Shown here piece by piece: positions 1-8,029 of a stretch of DNA of 39,872 nucleotides. The position numbers were made by a program, and so were the translations under genes. Origin of the DNA: Alistipes sp. Lineage in GTDB: Bacteria > Bacteroidota > Bacteroidia > Bacteroidales > Rikenellaceae. The notes beneath the pieces were generated by a model. The model was not told where the DNA came from and made no database searches. It worked only from the letters and a program-made list of their open reading frames with translations. Each line of letters begins with the position of its first letter. Position 1 is the first letter of the stretch. The stretch lies in contig JAFVWO010000096.1 in assembly GCA_017501625.1 (NCBI GenBank), positions 1 through 39,872 of the forward strand. Direction: 5' to 3'.

Positions 1-400
1 CACCCTGAGCTACGCACTGGTCGATAATGAGGTTCGACACCTCGGCAAGACGATATACGTTAGCCTCGCGTGCACGATAGTCACCACCCTTGATTGTATC
101 GTAGAAGAGACGGTAGATAGAGTCATTATCGTTCTGGTAGTTCTTTGCTGCATTGATACCACCCTGTGCTGCGATAGAGTGCGCACGACGTGGAGAGTCC
201 GAGATGCAGAAGATCTTTACGTTGTAGCCGAGCTCACCGAGTGAAGCAGCTGCAGAGGCGCCACCAAGACCGGTACCTACAACGATGATGTCCAACTTAC
301 GCTTATTTGCCGGGCTTACGACCTTGATAGCCGCCTTGTGATTGCTCCACTTCTGAGCTAATTCACCTGCCGGAGTTTTTGCATCTAATTTATAAGCCAT
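1..400 (-). CDS. sdhA: Succinate dehydrogenase/fumarate reductase flavoprotein subunit, N-terminal part (partial)
   Basis: Only the first 133 residues are in the window; the gene runs off the left edge. It encodes the FAD subunit that interconverts succinate and fumarate at the cytoplasmic face of the membrane. The dinucleotide-binding motif GTGLGG lies at residues 42-47, and HSIAAQGG at 74-81 holds the histidine that binds FAD covalently in this family. [12 protein letters not shown] follows, as in Bacteroidetes-type enzymes. The start is the ATG complement at 398-400. It lies 35 nt downstream of the cytochrome b gene on the same strand, the usual C-A-B order, so an iron-sulfur subunit gene is expected just outside the window. 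Whether it works mainly as a dehydrogenase or a fumarate reductase cannot be read from sequence. Confidence 0.93.
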   Translation of the reverse strand, partial: MAYKLDAKTPAGELAQKWSNHKAAIKVVSPANKRKLDIIVVGTGLGGASAAASLGELGYNVKIFCISDSPRRAHSIAAQGGINAAKNYQNDNDSIYRLFYDTIKGGDYRAREANVYRLAEVSNLIIDQCVAQG

Positions 401-435
401 AATATCTCTGTTTTTATTGTTTTCTAAATTATGTA

Positions 436-1161
436 CTAACCAACGTAAGTGAGCATCTCCTCAATAAGCTGAGGTGTCGATGTGAAGTAGCAGTATACTG
501 CAACAACAGCGAAGCCGAGGAAGATGAGCGTAGCAACGATGTTGGCACCGCACTTTAAGCGAGGATACCATGTATCGTTAGCGAAGCCTGCGGTCTGGAA
601 CATAGACCATACGCCGTGTGTGAGGTGGAACCACAATGCTGCGAACCATACGAGGTAGAGCACGACATTGTACCACTTCGAGAAGGTAATCATCATAAGG
701 GCTGCACCATTAGTTGCGGGTACGTCCAAGCCTCCGACTACTGATGCGTGAGCACCCATAATCTCCACGAGCTGCATCTTAGACCAGAAGTGTACGAGGT
801 GAAGACCAAGACCGAGGATTACGATAACACCAAGAACAAGCATGTTCTTCGAAGCCCACGATACACCCTTCTCCTGAACGGTTACTGCGTAGCGCTGCTT
901 ACCACGTGCACGGTAGTTGTTAATGGTGAGGATGAAGGCGTACACGAAGTGAACGAGAACACCTGCCGCCAAGAGTGCCGTACCAGCGAGTGCATACCAG
1001 TTAGCACCGAGGAACTCGCAAATAGCGTTGTAACCCTGCCAGCTGAAGAGCATGGTGAGGTTCATTGACATGTGGAAGAGAATGAAGGGTACGAGGAAAC
1101 ATCCCGAAATACTCATAACAAGTTTCTTTCCCACTGATGAATTAGTTAAAAAACAGCTCAT
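436..1161 (-). CDS. sdhC: Succinate dehydrogenase/fumarate reductase cytochrome b subunit
   Basis: A 241-residue membrane protein that anchors the flavoprotein and iron-sulfur subunits and passes electrons between haem and menaquinone. Five hydrophobic segments are visible at about 13-38, 55-80, 106-126, 163-188 and 204-227, matching the single-subunit, di-haem cytochrome b558 type rather than a split C/D pair. Histidines at 30, 71, 121, 124, 179 and 182 lie in or near helices and include the likely haem ligands. It is the first gene of the operon, directly upstream of sdhA. A Bacteroidetes-type promoter about 95 nt upstream suggests an AT-rich leader. The family is clear; which histidines bind haem is inferred. 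Confidence 0.9.
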   Translation of the reverse strand: MSCFLTNSSVGKKLVMSISGCFLVPFILFHMSMNLTMLFSWQGYNAICEFLGANWYALAGTALLAAGVLVHFVYAFILTINNYRARGKQRYAVTVQEKGVSWASKNMLVLGVIVILGLGLHLVHFWSKMQLVEIMGAHASVVGGLDVPATNGAALMMITFSKWYNVVLYLVWFAALWFHLTHGVWSMFQTAGFANDTWYPRLKCGANIVATLIFLGFAVVAVYCYFTSTPQLIEEMLTYVG

Positions 1162-1254
1162 AGTGTAAAATTTTAATTATATTTGTAAATAGTTTTGTAG
1201 TTTATTGCGGTGTTTGTTATGCTTGGGTCGGCACATTGCCACCAAAACATACTG

Positions 1255-1285
1255 CAAAGATAAGAATTGTTTGCATAATAACAAT
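1255..1285 (-). promoter_or_regulatory. Predicted promoter of the sdhCA operon
   Basis: On the minus strand TATCTTTG (complement of 1255-1262) fits the Bacteroidetes -7 consensus TAnnTTTG. An ATTG at 1282-1285, 19 nt further upstream, is an acceptable -33 box. It would give a 5' leader of about 85 nt before the cytochrome b start at 1161. No regulator site is recognisable. Confidence 0.5.
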
Positions 1286-1361
1286 AGCCTACGGCACTTT
1301 TTACTATGTAAAGGTAGCGAAAAGAGGTAAAAATATACATTATTTATATATAGGTCTGAGT

Positions 1362-1931
1362 ATGGAGATGGATTTGGAGCAAATAAACGACCAGAAACGG
1401 GCGATACGTCAAGAGGTTCGACGTCGCATCAAGGAACTCGGTGCGCAGGTCAAGGAGACGGCCGCCGAGGAGATATTTCGCTTGGTGGAGAGTACCGATG
1501 CCTTCACGCGGGCGCATAGCGTGGCGTTCTATGCTGCGATGAGTGACGAGGTGCCCACGCAGAGGACGCTCGATAGGTGGAGAGCGATGCGTAAGCACGT
1601 TGTCGTACCTCGTGTCGAGGGTGACGTTATGCGCTTCTACGACTATGACCCCGAGAGGATGCAGACGGGAGCCTTCGGTATAGCAGAGCCGGTGGGCGAT
1701 GTGGAGTATCCCGCAGGCGAGATAGACCTTATCATCGTGCCGGCACGTGCTTTCACACGCTCGGGTATACGTCTTGGTCGCGGTGGTGGCTTCTACGATA
1801 AGTATATGTCGCAGCCCGATTTTCGTGCATATAAGATAGGTGTAGCCTTTGGTTGTCAAGTGTTTGAGGAGCTCGTTTGCGACGAGCATGACATCCTTGT
1901 GGATGAGGTGATAGTGTCTACTTTAGCCTAA
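1362..1931 (+). CDS. 5-formyltetrahydrofolate cyclo-ligase
   Basis: A 189-residue enzyme of the 5-FTHF cyclo-ligase (YgfA/MTHFS) family, which uses ATP to convert 5-formyl-THF to 5,10-methenyl-THF in the cytoplasm and so returns it to the active folate pool. The family signature is seen at 137-148 (RLGRGGGFYDKY), and GAFGIAEP at 103-110 is the usual substrate-loop region. The reading frame is open further upstream to 1236, but that extension is AT-rich and unlike the family, so ATG 1362 (or ATG 1368) is preferred; the length then matches the usual 180-200 residues. It ends 4 nt inside the convergent pdxB gene. The purine operon in the same window consumes formyl-folates, a functional but not a physical link. 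Confidence 0.9.
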   Translation: MEMDLEQINDQKRAIRQEVRRRIKELGAQVKETAAEEIFRLVESTDAFTRAHSVAFYAAMSDEVPTQRTLDRWRAMRKHVVVPRVEGDVMRFYDYDPERMQTGAFGIAEPVGDVEYPAGEIDLIIVPARAFTRSGIRLGRGGGFYDKYMSQPDFRAYKIGVAFGCQVFEELVCDEHDILVDEVIVSTLA

Positions 1932-2923
1932 AAATACTCCTCGCGATAGTTGTAGCCGTTGCGCATAGCCTCGAACTCCTCCATGTGACACTTTAGACGT
2001 CTGCTTTGGCCTACAATGTCGAAATATGTGTCTATGGACGACACCATCTCGTTCCATCCTATTGCGCGTGGGGTAGAGCGTGCCACTTCCTGTGGATACC
2101 AATCCGTTAGGGAAATGTTGAAATGCTCGGCAAAGGCTCTGACAACCATTGCCGTGGCGTTGGCCTTACCTTGTAGCGAGTAGCCCGCAATGTGGGGTGT
2201 TGCGAGGCAGGCTTTTTGCAATACCTCGGAGTCTAAATTAGGCTCCCCCTCCCATACGTCAAAGACGTAACGATGGCCGCTCTGCATCACTGCACGATTG
2301 TTGGCTACACCGCCACGTGAGGCGTTGATAATCGTTGCATTAGGCTTCATCCGAGCGATGGCCTCGGCATCTATCAGATGGCGTGTCGTGTCGTCTAACG
2401 GAGTGTGTAGTGTGATGATGTCGGCATCTGCCAAAATGCTCTCCATCGGCACGAAGGCACCACCCTCATGCTCCATGCGCGGAGGGTCACATTCTAACAC
2501 CCTAAATCCCCATGCTCGGGCATACGTTGCAACGAGCGAGCCTACGTTTCCTACGCCAACAACACCGAGGGTATAATCCTCGGGTGAAAGGTTGTCCGAA
2601 GTGACAACGTGTCGTAGTGCAGCCGCAACCCACTGTAACACGCCGCGCGCATTGCACCCGGGGGCGCTGTGTACGGCAATATCGTGCTCTCGGCAATACC
2701 TCTCGTCGATATGGTCGCGGCCGATGGTCGCCGTGGCTATGAACTTCACATTTGAGCCCTCAAGAAGCTCTCCGCAGCAGCGTGTACGTGTTCTTACGAT
2801 GAGGGCGTCGCAGTCCTTAACGACTTTAGAGTCAATATCTTTACCGCTGTAGTATATGACCTCGGCGAATGGCTCCAATACCCCGCCTATAAACGGTATG
2901 TCTTTGTCGATTGCGACTTTCAT
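1928..2923 (-). CDS. pdxB: 4-phosphoerythronate dehydrogenase
   Basis: A 331-residue D-isomer 2-hydroxyacid dehydrogenase of the PdxB group, which oxidises 4-phosphoerythronate in the DXP-dependent pathway to pyridoxal phosphate. The NAD-binding motif GVGNVG is at 123-128. NASRGG at 200-205 carries the substrate-binding arginine, WEGEP at 224-228 the catalytic glutamate and PHIAGYS at 243-249 the catalytic histidine. The short C-terminal tail after about residue 275 is where PdxB has its dimerisation domain. The protein is somewhat shorter than the enterobacterial enzyme (about 380). The gene is divergent from the arginase-family gene, with back-to-back promoters between them, and overlaps the cyclo-ligase gene by 4 nt at its 3' end. 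A generic phosphoglycerate dehydrogenase is the alternative, but the PHIAGYSLQGK motif favours PdxB. Confidence 0.9.
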   Translation of the reverse strand: MKVAIDKDIPFIGGVLEPFAEVIYYSGKDIDSKVVKDCDALIVRTRTRCCGELLEGSNVKFIATATIGRDHIDERYCREHDIAVHSAPGCNARGVLQWVAAALRHVVTSDNLSPEDYTLGVVGVGNVGSLVATYARAWGFRVLECDPPRMEHEGGAFVPMESILADADIITLHTPLDDTTRHLIDAEAIARMKPNATIINASRGGVANNRAVMQSGHRYVFDVWEGEPNLDSEVLQKACLATPHIAGYSLQGKANATAMVVRAFAEHFNISLTDWYPQEVARSTPRAIGWNEMVSSIDTYFDIVGQSRRLKCHMEEFEAMRNGYNYREEYF

Positions 2924-2946
2924 TTCTATGTGGTATAAATTTTTAG

Positions 2947-2954
2947 CAAATGTA
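2947..2954 (-). promoter_or_regulatory. Predicted -7 promoter element of pdxB
   Basis: The minus strand reads TACATTTG, matching TAnnTTTG, 24 nt before the pdxB start. The upstream DNA is AT-rich but has no clean TTTG -33 box. Confidence 0.4.
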
Positions 2955-2975
2955 GGAAAAATGTTAAAAAATTAC

Positions 2976-2983
2976 TAATTTTG
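2976..2983 (+). promoter_or_regulatory. Predicted -7 promoter element of the arginase-family gene
   Basis: TAATTTTG matches TAnnTTTG and would start transcription near 2990, leaving a leader of about 35 nt to the ATG at 3026. It sits 22 nt from the divergent pdxB element, so the two polymerases would compete for overlapping upstream DNA. Confidence 0.45.
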
Positions 2984-3025
2984 CACGATTATTTTATCTG
3001 ATTAAGGATATTGGTAACGACGGCA

Positions 3026-4084
3026 ATGAGTAACAAGGGTTTTAATCCAAATGGAGCTATTCCGGATAATGGCAACTATTTCGGTATTCCGCTGAGTCCC
3101 GACGAGGCAGCTTTGGTTCTCATCTCTGCACCATGGGATGTGACTACTGCTGTGCGTGTTGGTAGCTCCTATGCTCCCGATGCCATTATTGAGGCATCGC
3201 GCCGCGTGGATTTCTTCGAGCCTATGGCCCCGTATAGTTGGCGCAAGGGTATAGCCACGGCCTCTATCGACTACACTATGCAGGATACGTCACACCATTT
3301 GCGTGCCGATGCTGTGCGCGTTACTAAGGTGCATGACGACCTCGGCTCGTCGGCATTCGACCACCTTGTCTATGAGCGCAGTTTGCGACGTGTGAATGAG
3401 GCTTCGGCAATAGTCAACGATAATATCTACGCTCAGTCGAAACATTGGCTCGATAAGGGCAAGATTGTAGGTCTTGTCGGTGGCGATCATTCGGTGGCCT
3501 ACGGACACATACGCGCTGTGGCGGAGAGGTATGGCAAGATTGGCGTTCTGCATATCGACTCGAAGTGTAACCTGCGCATTGCACATCAAGGTTTCGAATA
3601 TTCGCATGCCTCGGTTATGTATAACGTGTTGCGCGATATTAGGGCCGTTGATAGCCTTGTAGCTGTTGGTGTTCGTGCTTTCAGCCCCGAGGAGTGGGAG
3701 CGTGCTCAGAGCGATAGCCGTGTGAAGCTCTTTACCGGTCAGTCTATATGGTCGCGCCAATTCGAGGGTGTGACTTGGTCGACGATAGTCGATGAGATTA
3801 TCGCAGAACTCCCCGAGAGTGTATATATATCGTTGGACGTCGATGGCCTCACGGTTGAGTGCTCGCCAAATACAGGCTCGCTTGTTGCCGGTGGTCTGCG
3901 TCTACCCGAGGTGGTATATCTCATGGGCAGGATTGTCGACTCGGGACGTAAGATTGTGGGCTTCGACCTCACGGAGGTGGTTCCCAACATGGAGGATAAG
4001 ATAGATGCAATGATTGCTGCACGCATGCTTTATAACATGTGTTGCATGGCGTTGAAAAATCACCCTGCGCCCGATGTGCTGTAG
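3026..4084 (+). CDS. Arginase/agmatinase/formimidoylglutamase-family protein with altered metal site
   Basis: A 352-residue protein with the ureohydrolase fold; enzymes of this family hydrolyse guanidino or formimino groups with two Mn2+ ions. GGDHS (152-156) keeps the first metal histidine, YSHAS (192-196) is the usual substrate-side motif, and S-L-D-V-D (269-273) keeps two metal aspartates. The central motif, normally D-A-H-x-D, reads D-S-K-C-N at 178-182, so one histidine and one aspartate ligand are replaced by Lys180 and Asn182. The aspartate normally found three residues after D-V-D is Thr276. The rest of the fold looks intact. This suggests lost or changed chemistry, so no specific enzyme name is given. 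The ATG at 3026 is preferred to an in-frame TTG at 3011. It is possibly monocistronic; the next gene begins about 200 nt downstream. Confidence 0.8.
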   Translation: MSNKGFNPNGAIPDNGNYFGIPLSPDEAALVLISAPWDVTTAVRVGSSYAPDAIIEASRRVDFFEPMAPYSWRKGIATASIDYTMQDTSHHLRADAVRVTKVHDDLGSSAFDHLVYERSLRRVNEASAIVNDNIYAQSKHWLDKGKIVGLVGGDHSVAYGHIRAVAERYGKIGVLHIDSKCNLRIAHQGFEYSHASVMYNVLRDIRAVDSLVAVGVRAFSPEEWERAQSDSRVKLFTGQSIWSRQFEGVTWSTIVDEIIAELPESVYISLDVDGLTVECSPNTGSLVAGGLRLPEVVYLMGRIVDSGRKIVGFDLTEVVPNMEDKIDAMIAARMLYNMCCMALKNHPAPDVL

Positions 4085-4262
4085 GGTGGTGAATATAGAA
4101 GTGCAAAAACAGGAACAGCAATATATAATTGTTAATGGTGGTTATTGGAGAGATGTAGTGTGTTATAGTCGGCGTTGGAGCGCTTTGCTGCGAAATTTAA
4201 GCGTAAAAAGCCAAACTCCGTATGTTGATGAAGCCATTGCTACATTTACGGCACTCGAATAA
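4074..4262 (+). CDS. Possible small protein, 62 aa, unknown
   Basis: An open frame of 62 codons overlapping the end of the arginase-family gene by 11 nt and ending 18 nt before the NhaD-type gene. No domain or signal peptide is recognised; the middle is rich in aromatic and basic residues and the C-terminus reads TPYVDEAIATFTALE, which looks protein-like. It may be a genuine coupled small gene, or chance open frame in a 196-nt spacer. A TACATTTA at 4241-4248 inside it could be a weak promoter for the antiporter, which would argue for a non-coding spacer. Confidence 0.25.
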   Translation: MCCRVVNIEVQKQEQQYIIVNGGYWRDVVCYSRRWSALLRNLSVKSQTPYVDEAIATFTALE

Positions 4263-4280
4263 CTCCTAAAATTAAGTATT

Positions 4281-5585
4281 ATGCATCAGGTAGAACTATG
4301 GATGGTGATTCCTTTTGTGATTATGCTGCTAACCATTGCCATTGCACCGTTAGCGATGGAGCATGTATGGGAGAGTAATCGCAATAAATTCATCTTTACG
4401 TTTGCAATCTCCGTGGTGACGATTGTATTGTTGTCGTTTTACGGTATGGGACATAGTATCGTTCACAACTTGCTCTACGACTATATCCCCTTCATTATGC
4501 TGCTCTTGGCGCTCTTTGTCGTGACCGGAGGCATCCACATTCGTGGTGATATTGCAGCTACGCCTTTTATCAACACCTCTATTCTCGGTATGGGCTTTTT
4601 GCTTGCATCGTTTATGGGTACTACGGGCGCAGCTATGCTCTTGATTCGTCCCTTGTTGCAGATTAACAAGCAGCGAAAGTATAGGGTACATACGGTACTC
4701 TTCTTCATAGCCCTTGTGGCGAACTGTGGTGGTATTCTTACGCCGCTGGGTGACCCCCCATTGTTCTTGTTGTACCTCCGTGGTGCCGAGTTCCAGTGGT
4801 TCTCGTCGATGTTCCCCGAGTGGTTGGTTGCAGGTCTGTTGTTGATGTGTATCTACTTCATTCTCGACCGTCACTACTATGCTAAGGAGCCTGCCGAGAA
4901 TATCCTCCGTGATAGTACCGAGCATGAGCCTATACGTATCTCCGGTGCGCGTAACTTCATATATTTGGGTATGGTAATCGCCGCTGTGCTCTTCCTTAAC
5001 CGCAGCTATATCCCTGCCATGCGAGCTGAGGGTGCGCCGTTCTATATCGCATTCCTGCGTGACATTGTGCTCGGTGTAATCATCATCCTGTCGTTGGTGA
5101 CAACGCCTAAGCAGGTGCGCAAGGCTAATAACTTCTCATGGGCACCAATCTTGGAGGTCGCCATCCTCTTTGTCGGCATCTTTGTTACGATGACCCCGGC
5201 GATGATGTACCTCAACCAGCATGCTATGGATCTTGGCCTTACCGAGCCGTGGCAGTTCTTCTATTCTACGGGTACTCTATCCTCATTCTTGGATAATGCT
5301 CCTACGGCTGTGGCGTTCCATACGGTTGCTACGGGTCTGCCCGAGGTTGCAGGCGTGGAGTATGTGGCGGGTATCCCCGAGATACTGCTCACGGCAATAT
5401 CGTTGGGTGCAGTATTCTTTGGCGCCATGACATATATAGGCAATGGCCCCAACTTCATGGTTAAGGCTATAGCTGAGGAGGCAGGTGTCAAGATGCCGTC
5501 GTTTTTCGGATATATAGTGAAGTTCTCGTTGGTGATACTTCTGCCCGTATACGTTATCGTTCAGCTGATATTTCTTCCCTTCTAA
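4281..5585 (+). CDS. nhaD: NhaD-type Na+/H+ antiporter (ion transporter superfamily)
   Basis: A 434-residue polytopic inner-membrane protein of the NhaD/ArsB/citrate transporter superfamily. About ten to twelve hydrophobic segments span the chain. Family motifs seen: GGIHIRGD (83-90), GTTGAAMLLIRPLL (113-126), GGILTPLGDPP (150-160), LDNAPT (337-342) and TYIGNGPN (384-391). The repeated pattern of broken helices with Asn/Asp-Pro is typical of this fold. Homologues in marine and gut bacteria exchange Na+ (or Li+) for H+; the ion is inferred, not shown. The ATG at 4281 begins right at the first transmembrane helix. It is followed after 12 nt by two FKBP-type lipoprotein genes, probably in the same transcript, which ends at the hairpin near 7617-7657. 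Confidence 0.8.
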   Translation: MHQVELWMVIPFVIMLLTIAIAPLAMEHVWESNRNKFIFTFAISVVTIVLLSFYGMGHSIVHNLLYDYIPFIMLLLALFVVTGGIHIRGDIAATPFINTSILGMGFLLASFMGTTGAAMLLIRPLLQINKQRKYRVHTVLFFIALVANCGGILTPLGDPPLFLLYLRGAEFQWFSSMFPEWLVAGLLLMCIYFILDRHYYAKEPAENILRDSTEHEPIRISGARNFIYLGMVIAAVLFLNRSYIPAMRAEGAPFYIAFLRDIVLGVIIILSLVTTPKQVRKANNFSWAPILEVAILFVGIFVTMTPAMMYLNQHAMDLGLTEPWQFFYSTGTLSSFLDNAPTAVAFHTVATGLPEVAGVEYVAGIPEILLTAISLGAVFFGAMTYIGNGPNFMVKAIAEEAGVKMPSFFGYIVKFSLVILLPVYVIVQLIFLPF

Positions 5586-5597
5586 TAGTGTCTGTTG

Positions 5598-6278
5598 ATG
5601 AAAAAGTCGCTAATAACAATCTTTATACTCTTGGTGCTTGTATCGTGTGGAGGTAAATCTACGACGGTGAAGCCTACGATGCAGACGAGTGCCGACTCTA
5701 TGTCGTATGTCATGGGACTAAATCTCGGACGTAACCTCGCGGGTATAGACTCGTTGCTCAATGTGGATATGGTGTGCGAGGGTTTGCGCGATGCCTACAA
5801 TGGTCAACCCAAACTCAATGACGAGGTGGCCCGTGCTGCATACCTTAAATATATGAACTACGACATCTACGAGCGTGTCAAGCACTTCGAGAATCAGTTT
5901 TTGGAGGACTTGCGCCGTCAGGACCGTAAGTTTGTGGCTACGCACTCCGGTTTGACGTATAAGATTGCAGATATTGGCGACATGAAGAGCGTTATTCGCA
6001 ATAACCGCGATACTATACGCATACGCTATCGCGCTCTCGACCAAGCGGGTAATGTCGTCGATACGACGTACTATCGTGGCGACACGCTGCGTTTGGCTGT
6101 TGGCGATATGACACGTGGCGTTATCGAGGCTGCGAAGCTCATCGGTAAGGGTGGACATATGGAGGCATGGTTGCCCTCGGCCTTAGCCTTTGGCTCGGCA
6201 GGGTGTGACTCGCTGAACGTAGCACCCAACACCATGCTCTACTACGAGCTGTGGCTTATCGACATCGAAAAGAGATAA
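5598..6278 (+). CDS. FKBP-type peptidyl-prolyl isomerase-like lipoprotein
   Basis: A 226-residue lipoprotein. A lipobox LVSC (14-17) follows a hydrophobic signal peptide, so Cys17 should be lipidated. The segment SADSMSYVMGLNLGRNL near residue 32 is the start of the FKBP N-terminal dimerisation domain, and the C-terminal half, with AWLPSALAFGSAG in the position of the FKBP IP..LAYG..G loop, is a divergent isomerase domain. The acidic and aromatic active-site residues are only partly kept, so a chaperone role without strong isomerase activity is possible. An in-frame TTG lies one codon upstream; the ATG at 5598 is the more natural start. It is the first of two adjacent FKBP-like lipoproteins, 22 nt before the second. 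Confidence 0.8.
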   Translation: MKKSLITIFILLVLVSCGGKSTTVKPTMQTSADSMSYVMGLNLGRNLAGIDSLLNVDMVCEGLRDAYNGQPKLNDEVARAAYLKYMNYDIYERVKHFENQFLEDLRRQDRKFVATHSGLTYKIADIGDMKSVIRNNRDTIRIRYRALDQAGNVVDTTYYRGDTLRLAVGDMTRGVIEAAKLIGKGGHMEAWLPSALAFGSAGCDSLNVAPNTMLYYELWLIDIEKR

Positions 6279-6300
6279 TTTTAACAATACGTAATTTATT

Positions 6301-7602
6301 ATGAAGAAAGTCCTTATTGCAGCCTTGTCGCTCGTCGCCCTCGCATCGTGTGGTGGCGGCGATAAGCAGATGTATTTCGACAACGACATGTCGAGAATCT
6401 ACAACGATGCTACTGCCGAGTTTGATACTCTGTCGTATGCTGTGGGTATGAACGTGGGCCTCAGCCTTTCGCTCCAGAACTCACACCTTGAGTTTGACCA
6501 AGATGTTCTCCTTGCGACTATTGACGAGGTGCTTACACAGAAGGAACTCGACATGGAGATGTTGGAGCATAACACTGAACTTATGTCGCGCTATAGCAAC
6601 GATGTCGCACGTCCCTATTTGATGGCTAAGCGCTCGCAGGCTATGATTCAGACAGACCGTCGCGACACTTTGAAGCTCCCCGAGGTATACAACGAGGAGT
6701 TTACCCGCGAGAATGTCGTAGTGATGTTCGGTCGCGATATTGCAGGCTATATCACTAAGCTGGCTCTTCCGGGAAATACCTATTGGGTATATAAGGCTTT
6801 GGAGGATGCCGCTAAGGTGGATTCGCCCAAGGTTATCGATTCGATAATGTCTATTACGGGTAACGATGTGCGCACCTACATGTCGAACTATGTTAAGAAC
6901 GATTGGGCAGCGTACAACCTCGAGCGTACACGCACATGGCTTAAGGATATCGCTCAGCAGGAGGGTGTGCATCCGATGGTCGTTGAGAATGATACGCTCT
7001 ACTATCGTGTAGATGTCGCAGGTCATGGCCTCCGTCCTATGCATATTACCGATACCGTTGCTTTCAGCTATGAGGTGTTTACACGTTCAGGTCGCAGCGT
7101 GGAGTCTACGACGAAGCGTGTAGAGGCGTTACGTAAGAACCTTGAGCAGGCACGTACTAATATGTTCTTCCCCGACTCGGCTAAGCGCGAGGCTCACCTC
7201 AAGCAGCTCGAGGAGCAGATTGTAAAGGTCGAGAACTTGCGTATACCTCTTAGCAGCTCTATCATCAAGGGTTCGCAGTATGCGCTTAAGCATGTCAGCG
7301 AGGGTGGTGAGATTACTATCTGGATGCCGGCATCGTTGGCCTATGGTGAGCGTGGTAATCGCGCTGTAGGTCCTAATGATGGTGTTGTTATGCGTGTCAA
7401 GCTTAAAGGTGTCACTCATGTTGACCCTGAGGCTGAGGCTACGCCCGAGGATAATGCCGTGGAGAGTGCTAAGCCTATCAAGGCGGGTAAATCAAAAGTG
7501 ACAGTCATGCCTGCAAAGCGCCCCGCCGGAGCGGTGAAGCCTGCCGGTAAGCAGCCTATGATTATCCCTGTGCAGCCAGCTCCTGCACCCGAGAAGAAGT
7601 AG
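6301..7602 (+). CDS. Large FKBP-type lipoprotein with split isomerase domain and basic proline-rich tail
   Basis: A 433-residue lipoprotein with lipobox ALASC (Cys17). FDTLSYAVGMNVG near 41-53 marks an FKBP N-terminal domain, and two helical repeats of this type seem to fill 40-220. The FKBP core starts at about 232 (LYYRVDVAGHG) and resumes at 320 with the strand and loop WMPASLAYGERG (341-352) and VVMRVKLKGV. Between them, about 270-314 is a highly charged, probably coiled-coil insertion. After 375 comes an acidic stretch and then a Lys/Pro/Ala-rich tail to the end. It is likely periplasmic or exported on the membrane surface, and co-transcribed with the preceding lipoprotein. The function is inferred only as protein folding. 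Confidence 0.75.
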   Translation: MKKVLIAALSLVALASCGGGDKQMYFDNDMSRIYNDATAEFDTLSYAVGMNVGLSLSLQNSHLEFDQDVLLATIDEVLTQKELDMEMLEHNTELMSRYSNDVARPYLMAKRSQAMIQTDRRDTLKLPEVYNEEFTRENVVVMFGRDIAGYITKLALPGNTYWVYKALEDAAKVDSPKVIDSIMSITGNDVRTYMSNYVKNDWAAYNLERTRTWLKDIAQQEGVHPMVVENDTLYYRVDVAGHGLRPMHITDTVAFSYEVFTRSGRSVESTTKRVEALRKNLEQARTNMFFPDSAKREAHLKQLEEQIVKVENLRIPLSSSIIKGSQYALKHVSEGGEITIWMPASLAYGERGNRAVGPNDGVVMRVKLKGVTHVDPEAEATPEDNAVESAKPIKAGKSKVTVMPAKRPAGAVKPAGKQPMIIPVQPAPAPEKK

Positions 7603-7616
7603 TGAACGTATGCTAT

Positions 7617-7657
7617 AAACGAATAAACCCCTGCACCATGCAGGGGTTTATTCGTTT
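7617..7657. terminator. Bidirectional intrinsic terminator between the FKBP lipoprotein and the 93-aa gene
   Basis: A perfect 18-bp inverted repeat (7617-7634 with 7640-7657) around a 5-nt loop ACCAT, G+C-rich near the loop and A/T-rich at the base, giving U-rich 3' ends on both strands. It sits between convergent genes, as expected for a shared terminator. Confidence 0.85.
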
Positions 7658-7692
7658 GTGGCCGATATCATAGTGACGGCCGTTAGAGGTGT

Positions 7693-7974
7693 TTACTCGC
7701 ACACAGCGCTAAGGTCAGCAAAGAGACCTGCGAAGCTCTCGACCATGTCACGGCGCAATGCAGCGTAGTGCTTCTTCACGAGTGAACGGTTCTTGGGCTC
7801 TGCGGGGTTGTTAGCCTTGCAGTAGAGGGCGTTACGCAACTCTACGCTCTTCTGCATGAGGTCAACAATCTTCTCCTCCTTGTTGGGCTGTACGAATGCA
7901 GCCATCTCGCAATCAAAGACAAACTCCTCCAAACGGTAGTCAATCTCCTTCTTAAGTACTCTTAAATTTGCCAT
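7693..7974 (-). CDS. Conserved-looking small protein, 93 aa, unknown
   Basis: No family is recognised. The 93 residues are charged and predicted almost wholly helical, with no signal peptide or membrane segment; a central stretch RNALYCKANNPAEPKNRSL breaks the helices. It contains two cysteines away from any CxxC motif. It is monocistronic: a strong hairpin ends it and a textbook Bacteroidetes promoter lies 56 nt upstream. The ATG at 7972-7974 is the only early start. The clear promoter and normal codon use make it a real gene. A small cytoplasmic helical-bundle protein is all that can be said. Confidence 0.7.
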   Translation of the reverse strand: MANLRVLKKEIDYRLEEFVFDCEMAAFVQPNKEEKIVDLMQKSVELRNALYCKANNPAEPKNRSLVKKHYAALRRDMVESFAGLFADLSAVCE

Positions 7975-8029
7975 AGTTATAATTGGTTTTAGTTGTTATC
8001 TCTGTCGTGGTGAAACTATCACGTGATGA

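Noticed and set aside
3011-3025. Alternative TTG start for the arginase-family gene
   Set aside because: Five codons upstream of a good ATG at 3026; family N-termini and start usage favour ATG. The same reasoning applies to TTG at 5595 (FKBP lipoprotein) and at 17893 (purL).
3290-3760. Long minus-strand open frame across the arginase-family gene
   Set aside because: It is antisense to a well-supported gene and its residues show the composition of a shadow frame (rich in His, Arg, Thr, Ile).
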